Below are positions 1 through 5,478 of a stretch of DNA of 5,900 nt, piece by piece. The notes beneath the pieces are model-generated. The model saw nothing but the letters and a program-made list of their open reading frames with translations, was not told the DNA's origin and did no database searches. The stretch spans positions 1 through 5,900 of the forward strand of contig PFOK01000094.1 in assembly GCA_002792495.1 (NCBI GenBank), in the 5' to 3' direction. The position numbers and the translations under genes were made by a program. Every line of letters begins with the position of its first letter. The first letter of the stretch is position 1. Source of the stretch: Candidatus Peregrinibacteria bacterium CG_4_10_14_0_2_um_filter_43_11 (GTDB lineage Bacteria; Patescibacteriota; Gracilibacteria; UM-FILTER-43-11).

Positions 1-83
1 ACATGAAACGGAAGACGCTGGCCTGAAAAATACGAAAATGAAATGAAGTATTTTAAAGGTCAGAGAGGTTTGCCCTACTAAGG

Positions 84-147
84 TTTTTTTCGGCCTGCCT
101 GCCGGCAAAGGCAGGCTCCACCGGTCTGCCTGAAGCGGATGGGTGGA
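84..147. repeat. GC-rich modular palindromic repeat, left copy
   Basis: Positions 84-124 (a T7 run followed by a GC-rich palindrome) are identical, over 41 nt, to 5848-5888 at the other end of the window. Inside, GCCTGCC (97-103) can pair with GGCAGGC (110-116). Next to it TCCACC (117-122) pairs with GGTGGA (142-147), giving a second, larger hairpin present only in this copy. Such mosaic palindromes are typical of dispersed intergenic repeats. The T-run precedes the hairpin rather than following it, so it does not look like a plus-strand terminator. Confidence 0.8.
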
Positions 148-219
148 AAAAAGCATAAGAATCACCACTATGTGCATGGTAGCGTTGAGAGTAGATAAGA
201 CGTTTTCTTTACCTTTTGA

Positions 220-357
220 AGGAAAATAGAAACCCCCTATAATGGTTATTACGTAAGCCTTGTACAGGAACAACCCCGGCTCGATTTGGAAGCGATATTC
301 ACAAATCTAGCCTACAAATATGGAAAAGCGGGAGAGACCCTAGTTTTTAAATCTTAA
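220..357 (+). pseudogene. Possible 3' remnant of an unidentified gene
   Basis: After an in-frame TGA at 217-219, a frame stays open for 45 codons to a TAA at 355-357. It has no ATG or GTG; a TTG lies mid-way. The translated end has an ordinary protein-like mix, with a plausible amphipathic helix (LDLEAIFTNLAYKYGKAGET) and a hydrophobic close. It could be the C-terminal scrap of a gene whose front part was lost, or a chance frame. I recognise no family. It lies just before the promoter of the large membrane-protein gene and seems unrelated to it. Confidence 0.22.
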
Positions 358-372
358 AACAGAAAGAGATAT

Positions 373-401
373 TTGATTTTTTAATAAAAATAATGTATAA
401 T
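373..401 (+). promoter_or_regulatory. Sigma70-type promoter of the membrane-protein gene
   Basis: TTGATT at 373-378 and a perfect TATAAT at 396-401 are separated by 17 nt. Transcription would begin near 408, leaving a leader of about 20 AT-rich nt with no Shine-Dalgarno before the ATG at 430. It is the only strong promoter upstream of the first two overlapping genes, so it probably drives both. Confidence 0.75.
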
Positions 402-429
402 ATAAAGATTTATTGAGATAAAAAAATAA

Positions 430-2619
430 ATGACAGTTTCATCCCTCTGGAAAAAAGCGGCAAAAAAAGGAATGGTTTCTCTTTTAACAGCGATGATAGT
501 GCTCGCTTTTTTCACGGGAGTGAATAGGGTATTAGCGCAGGAAAACACAACTCCCGCTCTTCCTTCTGTCGAAGAAATAACGGCTGAATCGGTTACGACA
601 TCAATGGATGAAGTGGCAGAAGACACAGTAGTAACGGAAGCAAAAACGGAAGCCTCAACTCATCAAACGGTTCAACTGCAATCGGTGGAAGAAGGAAAAG
701 AATGGAAGAAAGATTCCTGGAGCACGGGCGGACTTAAATTCATGATCCGCGGAAAAGAGGCATTGGCATGGACAATTGATATCGATGATGCCGGTTTTGA
801 CAATCCGGCGATCCAAAGCGGTTACAATAAAGTGCTCACCATTGTAAACAGTTTGTTTATTTTGGGGCTTCTGGCCATCGCGGCCATGTGGATGTTCAGC
901 CTGCTCATTCCGCGTCAGCAACTCAAACGTGTGATGCTGGTTTACGCCATGGCCGTGATTTTTGTGAACTTCGCTTTGCCATTCAATCGATTATTGGTGG
1001 ATTCCACAAACCTGTTACAAAAAACATTGCTCACCCAAAACGACAATCCGATAGGCATTGTGGATATTATGGAAGCACCGGATTATAAAGAGGCGATAGG
1101 ATACCGAAATAAAACCGGCTTAATGCAGGATACAAATGAACAAAGTGTGACAGTCACACTGCCCGATGCCACGGGAAAAGAAATCGAAATAGGAACGTTA
1201 AAACCCGATGAAGGTAGCCCAATGATCCTGAATGGAGCACTATTGGGGGAGGGGGGAGGAAGTGCCATTCAGCTCAATGGAACCTCGCAGAATCAAAAAC
1301 TAACGCTCAACACCAATCAGTCCATTCAGGCGACGATGACAGCAAAAACGACTTTCAATCCGGATCAGGAACAGCAGTTGTTTTCATTCAGCTTGATGAT
1401 CCTCACGGGAATCGCGTATTTAATGATGGCGTTAATCTTTCTGTTACGCATCGTGATTTTATGGGGGCTTTTGATTGTTTCGCCGGTGCTTTTATTGCTC
1501 GCGATTTTTAGCACAACACGGGGGTATTTTTACAATTGGATGAGTTTGTACGGACGCTGGCTTTTGATAGGACCACTGATGGCACTGGGCATAGCGGTGA
1601 TTGTGAACATCTGGCAAAAAGTGGGACTGCCGATAACAAGCGGTTACAACGGAAGTGAATTGAGCACACTCAATCCCCTTTCCAACATCCGGTTTTATTT
1701 ACCGGGAAAAGAGATGCCGAATGACTTGAGTACCACCGCGCAAATGATGGAATACATTGTCTTTTTAATGATGCTTTATCTGCCGATCTTCTTCGGCTTC
1801 GCCCTGACACGCCAAAAAACATGGCAAGCCATCACCAACACCCTAGCGGAACGTCTGCCGTCACGAAAGGTAAAACACGAAGAAAAAACGGAAACAGAGG
1901 AGCCCAAAGCAAATCCATGGGTTGGTGGAGTGAAAAACTTTGTGGGAGAAAAAATAAGCAAGCTCACCCAAACGGTGCTGCCTTCGGAGGGAAAAAAATC
2001 AATCAGCGATTTAAGCGGAAGTGGCATTCCTAGTGCATCCAATTTTTTACCTGAACAGCTTTCGCTGACAACCCTTCCGGATTTACTCGGACTTTTGGGC
2101 GCGAAAAAAGAATCGCGTCATAGTCAGGATCAAACGCTTTCAAAGCTGGCTCACCCGGAACAAATAGCAGACACCAAAGAACGACAACGAATTGAGGCCG
2201 TAAAAACCGAAATTGAAACCCGTGCCACGCAAGGTGACCCCGCGGCGGCACTGATGCAAAGCGAAATTCAGAACCGATCTCAAAGTAACGAAATGACTCC
2301 GAATGGAATGAACACTCCGGAAGTCATAACCGATGTGCACGTAACGCAGGAACCTCAGGGAACAAGTGTGATCAAAGAGTCTTCCGACAAAAACGAAAAA
2401 ACAAATGACAATCACAAGGCCACTCCCGTTACACAAAAGGCAACCACCAAACCTAAAAAGGAAGAAAATGAAGATGAAGGGGGTGAAAAAGAAACAGAAG
2501 GCGGGGATAATGAAACAGACCATGACGGCGCGTCTCCCGAAGATAAAACGGATGGAACAGAAAACGGGGACAATAATCCTACCCCTAACCCACCCAATAC
2601 AAATGAAACAAATGGCTAA
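430..2619 (+). CDS. Polytopic membrane protein, VirB6/TrbL-like candidate
   Basis: This 729-residue protein probably forms the inner-membrane channel part of a type IV secretion-like machine. It begins with a signal peptide (positive K8-K13, hydrophobic 15-30, likely cleavage after VLA at 34-36), then an acidic extracellular linker (38-95). Hydrophobic helices lie near 135-158 and 168-186. A soluble loop of about 130 residues (187-315) follows, then a helix cluster at 318-362 and helices near 377-395 and 439-461. The remaining 265 residues form a polar tail, basic at first and then rich in E, D, N, G, T and P. Two helices, a large outside loop, more helices and a cytoplasmic tail match the general layout of VirB6. 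No diagnostic motif was recognised, and the helix count and side of the tail are uncertain. The ATG at 430 sits just after a good promoter. The gene overlaps the next pilin-like gene by 8 nt, which supports a joint role. Size and tail exceed classical VirB6 (about 300 residues). Confidence 0.6.
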   Translation: MTVSSLWKKAAKKGMVSLLTAMIVLAFFTGVNRVLAQENTTPALPSVEEITAESVTTSMDEVAEDTVVTEAKTEASTHQTVQLQSVEEGKEWKKDSWSTGGLKFMIRGKEALAWTIDIDDAGFDNPAIQSGYNKVLTIVNSLFILGLLAIAAMWMFSLLIPRQQLKRVMLVYAMAVIFVNFALPFNRLLVDSTNLLQKTLLTQNDNPIGIVDIMEAPDYKEAIGYRNKTGLMQDTNEQSVTVTLPDATGKEIEIGTLKPDEGSPMILNGALLGEGGGSAIQLNGTSQNQKLTLNTNQSIQATMTAKTTFNPDQEQQLFSFSLMILTGIAYLMMALIFLLRIVILWGLLIVSPVLLLLAIFSTTRGYFYNWMSLYGRWLLIGPLMALGIAVIVNIWQKVGLPITSGYNGSELSTLNPLSNIRFYLPGKEMPNDLSTTAQMMEYIVFLMMLYLPIFFGFALTRQKTWQAITNTLAERLPSRKVKHEEKTETEEPKANPWVGGVKNFVGEKISKLTQTVLPSEGKKSISDLSGSGIPSASNFLPEQLSLTTLPDLLGLLGAKKESRHSQDQTLSKLAHPEQIADTKERQRIEAVKTEIETRATQGDPAAALMQSEIQNRSQSNEMTPNGMNTPEVITDVHVTQEPQGTSVIKESSDKNEKTNDNHKATPVTQKATTKPKKEENEDEGGEKETEGGDNETDHDGASPEDKTDGTENGDNNPTPNPPNTNETNG

Positions 2620-3178
2620 AAAAATCATCATTCCATCGATTCTGATAGCAGTGGCAATGCCAACTTTTGCCCAGGCGGCAGGAACTCAAACCCCATTGGG
2701 GGAAGTGTCGAATTTTGGCGAACTCATCTCACTCATTTGGGCCTACGGATCTCAGGTCATTATTGTAGGAGCGGTCTTCTTTATTGTCCTAGGCGCCTTC
2801 TTTTACATCGCCTCGGCAGGGAACCAAGAACGTATCGCCCAGGGAAAACAAATGATTTTCGGCGCACTGGGCGCGATCGTTATCGTGATGTTATCGGGTG
2901 TGCTTATCCGGCTACTCCATAAACCGGCAGAAGGAAGTACCGGAACGTTGGCGGAAGTGCCGCAAGTCATCGGAAACGCGACGAATATTCTGGTCGGACT
3001 CATTGGAGGATTCACGATTCTCATGATGATTTACGCCGGACTTTTATACGTCACCGGGCGCGGAGACACTGACAAAATCGAAAAAGCGCACGACGCCTTT
3101 CGGTATAGCATTTACGGATTAGTGATTGGCATACTGGCCTACACGATCGTAAATACAATGATTAAATTTCTAATTTAA
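2612..3178 (+). CDS. Double-module TrbC/VirB2-like pilin-type membrane protein
   Basis: This 188-residue protein carries a signal peptide (K3-K4, hydrophobic 5-19, cleavage likely after AQA at 20-22). Four membrane helices follow, at about 47-68, 80-101, 126-148 and 162-187. They form two copies of one helix-hinge-helix module. The first hinge reads YIASAGNQERIAQGK (65-79) and the second YVTGRGDTDKIEKAH (146-160). Single modules of this kind are typical of VirB2/TrbC pilins, so this looks like a fused pilin pair; it could also be a membrane scaffold rather than a polymerising subunit. The ATG at 2612 overlaps the stop of the preceding gene by 8 nt and has no Shine-Dalgarno, so translational coupling is likely. 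An ATG at 2603 in the same frame would add three residues. The open frame further upstream is only a shadow of the preceding gene. Confidence 0.75.
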   Translation: MAKKIIIPSILIAVAMPTFAQAAGTQTPLGEVSNFGELISLIWAYGSQVIIVGAVFFIVLGAFFYIASAGNQERIAQGKQMIFGALGAIVIVMLSGVLIRLLHKPAEGSTGTLAEVPQVIGNATNILVGLIGGFTILMMIYAGLLYVTGRGDTDKIEKAHDAFRYSIYGLVIGILAYTIVNTMIKFLI

Positions 3179-3180
3179 AA

Positions 3181-3235
3181 TTTTTAATTTTTAAACAAAT
3201 ACCAAATTTTAAAATTGTAAATTAAAAATTAAAAA
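3181..3235. repeat. AT-only inverted repeat after the double-pilin gene
   Basis: TTTTTAATTTTTAA (3181-3194) and its exact reverse complement (3222-3235) form a 14-bp arm pair around a 27-nt AT-rich spacer, beginning 2 nt after the stop codon. It could fold in the mRNA 3' end, but with no GC pairs it is weak as an intrinsic terminator. Confidence 0.5.
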
Positions 3236-3343
3236 AATTTGCGCCGGAGCAGTGGCTCCCTGTCCGTCCTCTGGCGGACCGCCCTGGTCCGAAGCGAAAT
3301 GTGGAACTTAGGATTTAGAATTAAAAATTGTAAATTAAAAATT
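3211..3343 (+). repeat. 20-nt AT-rich direct repeats flanking a GC-rich insert
   Basis: AAAATTGTAAATTAAAAATT occurs exactly at 3211-3230 and 3324-3343. The 12-nt core TGTAAATTAAAA recurs a third time at 3721-3732, in the next intergenic gap. The two full copies bracket a GC-rich palindromic segment in otherwise AT-rich DNA. This suggests either a dispersed AT-repeat family or duplicated flanks of an insertion. Confidence 0.6.
3241..3299. repeat. GC-rich palindrome mosaic between pilin genes
   Basis: Three short inverted pairs are packed together: GGAGC/GCTCC (3246-3250 with 3255-3259), GTCCG/CGGAC (3262-3266 with 3275-3279) and CGGACC/GGTCCG (3275-3280 with 3286-3291). The last two share an arm and so exclude each other. 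The 9-mer CCGGAGCAG (3244-3252) also occurs at the edge of the right-end repeat (5885-5893), which suggests the same modular repeat family. No reading frame here is convincing. Confidence 0.6.
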
Positions 3344-3350
3344 CATCATT

Positions 3351-3710
3351 ATGTCATCTTCCGTTCTAAAATTAATCATCGGTATCGCTCACGCTCAAGA
3401 ACTCATCCCCTGTCCGGATGGGTCACAAGCGGATTCCACAATCGGTTGTACCACTATTCCGGCAAACATTTTGAATCCATCCGCGGATATATTGAAATTG
3501 ATTTTAAAAACAGCCGATGGGTTGCTCATGATTCTGACGGGAATTGCCGTGATTTTTTTAATGTATAGTGCTATTCGCTATGCGATGGCCGCGGGAAATG
3601 ACGATCAGATAAACAAGGCAAAACGCGCGATGTTCTGGAGTGTTTTTGGCTTAGCGATAAGCTCGATCTCTATTTTTGTCGTTCAGTTTATAATGGATAT
3701 TACGAAATAA
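3351..3710 (+). CDS. Single-module TrbC/VirB2-like pilin-type protein
   Basis: This 119-residue protein has a short hydrophobic leader ending in AHA at 13-15, a likely signal-peptidase site. A short outside segment has two cysteines (C21, C33) that could form one disulfide, followed by two membrane helices (about 57-79 and 93-114). The hinge between them, YAMAAGNDDQINKAK (77-91), matches the hinges of both neighbouring pilin-like genes. Size and two-helix plan fit VirB2/TrbC pilins, so it is probably a pilus subunit or a membrane partner of one. The ATG at 3351 is the only usable start, because an in-frame stop lies at 3336-3338. No Shine-Dalgarno or clear own promoter is seen, so it may depend on readthrough across the 172-nt repeat-filled gap. 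The leader is unusually short, with one basic residue (K7), so cleavage is inferred. Confidence 0.72.
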   Translation: MSSSVLKLIIGIAHAQELIPCPDGSQADSTIGCTTIPANILNPSADILKLILKTADGLLMILTGIAVIFLMYSAIRYAMAAGNDDQINKAKRAMFWSVFGLAISSISIFVVQFIMDITK

Positions 3711-3746
3711 ATAAAATACCTGTAAATTAAAATTTAAATTTACCTC

Positions 3747-3774
3747 TTGTTCTCCATTTATAATCTTGTATACT
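3747..3774 (+). promoter_or_regulatory. Candidate promoter of the MopE-pilin fusion gene
   Basis: TTGTTC (3747-3752) and TATACT (3769-3774) are 16 nt apart. A second TATAAT lies at 3759-3764 but lacks a good -35 partner. Transcription would start near 3781, leaving about a dozen leader nt before the ATG at 3793 and excluding the in-frame ATG at 3766. No Shine-Dalgarno is present. Confidence 0.5.
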
Positions 3775-3792
3775 TTTTTTGAACAAAGAACT

Positions 3793-4503
3793 ATGAAAAA
3801 AACACTTTCCCCATCCAAAAAAACAATCGGCATTATTATCACAACGATAATGATCAGTCTTTCACTGGCTCCTGCTGTTTTTGCCGTAGAATGTGACCAG
3901 GATAAAGACGGCTATGTTTCCCTGACTCAAAACATGATGGAAGTGCTTGTGGCAGACAATGCTTACGAGTCAAACGGCAATTATTCTCCGGAAGAATGGA
4001 GTGGGATTTTTGAAAATTATAAAGCCAACGTCGCCAGTGACGAAGGCATTACAAAGGATTACATTTGCGACAGTCTGAATTTTAAAAAAGGAGCTGAACC
4101 CACACGTTGTGATCAGCCGACATTGAGCGCGAGTAGCGGTGTTTATGACACGGCAAAAGTCACTTCCTTAACCGGAAACAAAGTGAACCCCGGCACCTTC
4201 GACGCTCCGGACAACGGCATTGATGAAAACTGCGATGGGGTAGACGGAAAACTCCTCATGAACGCTTCCGGCGGAAAAGATCTGAGTGGCCTGGCTGATC
4301 GCGCAATCACATTATTGGGGCGTGCCGTAGCGGTTATTTCGATCATCATTTTGATTTGGGGCGGCATTTTATACGCCACTGCCACGGGAGATGAACAAAA
4401 AACATCCAAAGCGCGAAAAGCGATTATCGGAGCGATTATCGGGTTGATCGTTGGCCTGCTGGCGCCATCGATTGTGAATGCGATTATAGCCGGCTTAGGG
4501 TAA
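3793..4503 (+). CDS. MopE/EF-hand-like domain fused to a pilin-type module
   Basis: This 236-residue secreted membrane protein has a signal peptide (basic 2-10, hydrophobic 12-27, cleavage likely after AVFA at 28-31). The mature protein opens with an acidic loop, CDQDKDGYVS (34-43), with the DxDxDG pattern of calcium-binding loops. A second acidic motif, DNGIDENCDGVDG (140-152), resembles the repeat of the MopE putative metal-binding family. Four cysteines (C34, C92, C106, C147) could make two disulfides outside the cell. The C-terminal 75 residues form a pilin-like module: helices at about 175-197 and 210-233 joined by YATATGDEQKTSKAR (194-208), matching the other pilin genes here. It may be a specialised or tip pilin with a calcium-dependent surface domain; that role is inference. 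The loops lack the canonical glutamate of true EF-hands at position 12. The gene ends 22 nt before a strong hairpin. Confidence 0.72.
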   Translation: MKKTLSPSKKTIGIIITTIMISLSLAPAVFAVECDQDKDGYVSLTQNMMEVLVADNAYESNGNYSPEEWSGIFENYKANVASDEGITKDYICDSLNFKKGAEPTRCDQPTLSASSGVYDTAKVTSLTGNKVNPGTFDAPDNGIDENCDGVDGKLLMNASGGKDLSGLADRAITLLGRAVAVISIIILIWGGILYATATGDEQKTSKARKAIIGAIIGLIVGLLAPSIVNAIIAGLG

Positions 4504-4525
4504 TCAAACAAAAACAAAAAAAATT

Positions 4526-4575
4526 AAGGAAAAGCCTGATTCATTCGTACTGAAAGAGTGACAGGCTTTTTCCTT
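4526..4575. terminator. Bidirectional intrinsic terminator between convergent genes
   Basis: AAGGAAAAGCCTG (4526-4538) pairs with CAGGCTTTTTCCTT (4562-4575) with one bulged base. An inner stem (TCATTC with GAGTGA, one G-T pair) continues it. On the minus strand the stem is followed by a long T-rich run (complement of 4509-4525). On the plus strand the T5 lies in the descending arm. It therefore fits termination of both the pilin operon and the convergent lipoprotein gene. Confidence 0.8.
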
Positions 4576-4598
4576 GTGTCGTTTTGCAGTTTATCATG

Positions 4599-4678
4599 CA
4601 CCTGAGTGCAACCCTGATTGAAGTTTGGAACAATATTAATGTATGAATCACCTGAGAGTAACCCTAATTGGGGTTCGG
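4599..4678. repeat. Two 30-nt imperfect direct repeats past the lipoprotein gene
   Basis: 4599-4628 and 4649-4678 match at 24 of 30 positions, both beginning CACCTGAG, with a 50-nt period. The second copy contains a small palindrome (AACCC, 4660-4664, with GGGTT, 4671-4675). They lie in the 3' untranslated part of the lipoprotein transcript, before the terminator. Two diverged copies are too few and too unequal for a CRISPR array. They could be a duplicated binding site or a decaying tandem duplication. Confidence 0.6.
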
Positions 4679-4695
4679 CGCAGAACGTATGGATA

Positions 4696-5265
4696 TCAAT
4701 AACACACCACCCCTTTTGGCAAATTGCAAACCGCCGTATCGCCCCTGTGCAGAGGAAAAGTGGACTCGGCAGGCGCGCCATTCGCCACCGCGTGATCACA
4801 AAGAAGCCCCTCGTCCGAGCAAACGGAAAAACAAGTATCGCCCTTCTGAGCGGGAAAACGAATAAACCCATCCGCGTCCAAAAGAGCACACACGGTCTCA
4901 CGGGTAGGCTTTATAAAAGCATCCGAACCGGAAGCGGAAACATCATCATGATCATAAACATCCGCAGTATCATATACAAAAGGCGGTTCACAAAAACCGA
5001 CACCGGAAGGAAACGGTTTGTCAAAATCATCAGGTTTAATGGGTTTCCCATCCGGACCGTAAGCGGCCACGCAGACTAAATCACGAAAATTCCCGCGGGT
5101 TTCATCAGCAAGCTTTGCACATTCCGCATCACAGGTACTAGCAGAACTCCATTCCACACGCCGCCCACTCCCCTGATCCGCATTACAAGCGGTAAAAGAC
5201 AGCGCCATTAAAAGCAATGAACGGAATAAGAGCTGAGGAGATTTCAAAGACTCGGATAACATCAT
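4696..5265 (-). CDS. Cysteine-rich secreted lipoprotein of unknown function
   Basis: This 189-residue protein begins with a lipoprotein signal peptide: R15, then hydrophobic 16-24, then a lipobox-like FTAC with the lipid-bearing cysteine at C27. The mature part is soluble and holds ten more cysteines (45, 49, 65, 92, 126, 145, 149, 156, 180, 188), including two CxxxC pairs. This even number allows up to five disulfides, so it should be exported and anchored on the outer face of the membrane. It also has acidic stretches (DTADVYDHDD at 99-108, LDADG at 129-133) that could bind cations. I recognise no family. Start choice: a near-consensus promoter overlaps the longer frame and would begin transcription near 5284, so the double ATG at 5265-5260 is the first usable start. 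It ends with TGA and runs convergent to the pilin operon, sharing its terminator, so a functional link is possible but not shown. Confidence 0.7.
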   Translation of the reverse strand: MMLSESLKSPQLLFRSLLLMALSFTACNADQGSGRRVEWSSASTCDAECAKLADETRGNFRDLVCVAAYGPDGKPIKPDDFDKPFPSGVGFCEPPFVYDTADVYDHDDVSASGSDAFIKPTRETVCALLDADGFIRFPAQKGDTCFSVCSDEGLLCDHAVANGAPAESTFPLHRGDTAVCNLPKGVVCY

Positions 5266-5290
5266 GTTGTTTAAATTAAAAGGAGGAGTC

Positions 5291-5319
5291 ATTATAGGCG
5301 GAAAAAAGAAATCGGTCAA
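5291..5319 (-). promoter_or_regulatory. Near-consensus promoter of the lipoprotein gene
   Basis: On the minus strand TTGACC (5319-5314) and TATAAT (5296-5291) are separated by exactly 17 nt. Transcription should start near 5284, giving a leader of about 20 nt without a Shine-Dalgarno before the ATG at 5265. This is the strongest promoter match in the window. Confidence 0.82.
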
Positions 5320-5455
5320 TTTTAGGAGAAATATCATGTTTCTTATTCCATATAACACTCCTTATACAACCCATTCATTCAGGGTTGGCAGATGGAGCTC
5401 GTCTACTTAATCTGCTTTTATTGCCTTTTTGTTCTGTATTGGGAATTTTCTTTTT

Positions 5456-5478
5456 GTACCTTTTTTGAAAAAAGGTAC
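5456..5478. repeat. 23-nt perfect inverted repeat
   Basis: GTACCTTTTTT (5456-5466) and AAAAAAGGTAC (5468-5478) are exact complements around a single G. The arms are A/T runs capped by KpnI-like GGTAC ends. No T-run follows on either strand, so it is not a typical terminator. It may be a cruciform-forming site, a dispersed repeat or a protein-binding site. Confidence 0.6.

Larger units (their letters stand above)
1..372. other. Left intergenic stretch without an intact gene
   Basis: No complete gene is seen here. The first bases could be the last codons of a gene entering from the left: one frame stays open until a TGA at 44-46 and another until a TGA at 24-26, but either is too short to judge. 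Positions 84-147 hold a GC-rich palindromic repeat, and 220-357 hold a start-less open frame that may be a gene remnant (both listed separately). The last bases become very AT-rich and lead into the promoter of the following gene. Confidence 0.6.

Noticed and set aside
2..46. C-terminal tail of a gene entering from the left
   Set aside because: Fourteen codons before a stop are too few to tell coding from chance, and another frame ends at 26 equally well.
1246..1260. G-rich tract inside the large membrane-protein gene as a phase-variation site
   Set aside because: The run is broken by A bases into short stretches of five and six G, and it encodes a plausible glycine-rich loop in frame; slippage cannot be argued from one sequence.
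2405..2611. Upstream extension of the double-pilin gene in its own frame
   Set aside because: It lies wholly inside the preceding gene, is lysine-rich only because that stretch is A-rich, and would put a basic segment before an obvious signal peptide that starts cleanly at 2612 or 2603.
2140..2631. Long minus-strand open frame opposite the 3' part of the large membrane-protein gene
   Set aside because: It mirrors the low-complexity tail of the plus-strand gene, is rich in F, C, I and R as expected from antisense of an acidic, A-rich region, and has no promoter or start context.
3766..3792. Upstream ATG for the MopE-pilin fusion gene
   Set aside because: It overlaps the likely -10 box and adds residues before a normal signal peptide beginning with MKK at 3793.
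4599..4678. CRISPR array
   Set aside because: There are only two units with 20 percent mismatch and a 20-nt gap between them, and no cas genes are nearby.
4618..5079. Plus-strand open frame across the lipoprotein gene
   Set aside because: It is antisense to the well-supported minus-strand gene, highly rich in arginine and lysine, and lacks any start signal.
5266..5358. Longer start for the lipoprotein gene
   Set aside because: The extension contains the -35 and -10 boxes, so transcripts from that promoter cannot include it, and it would bury the lipoprotein signal peptide more than 30 residues deep.
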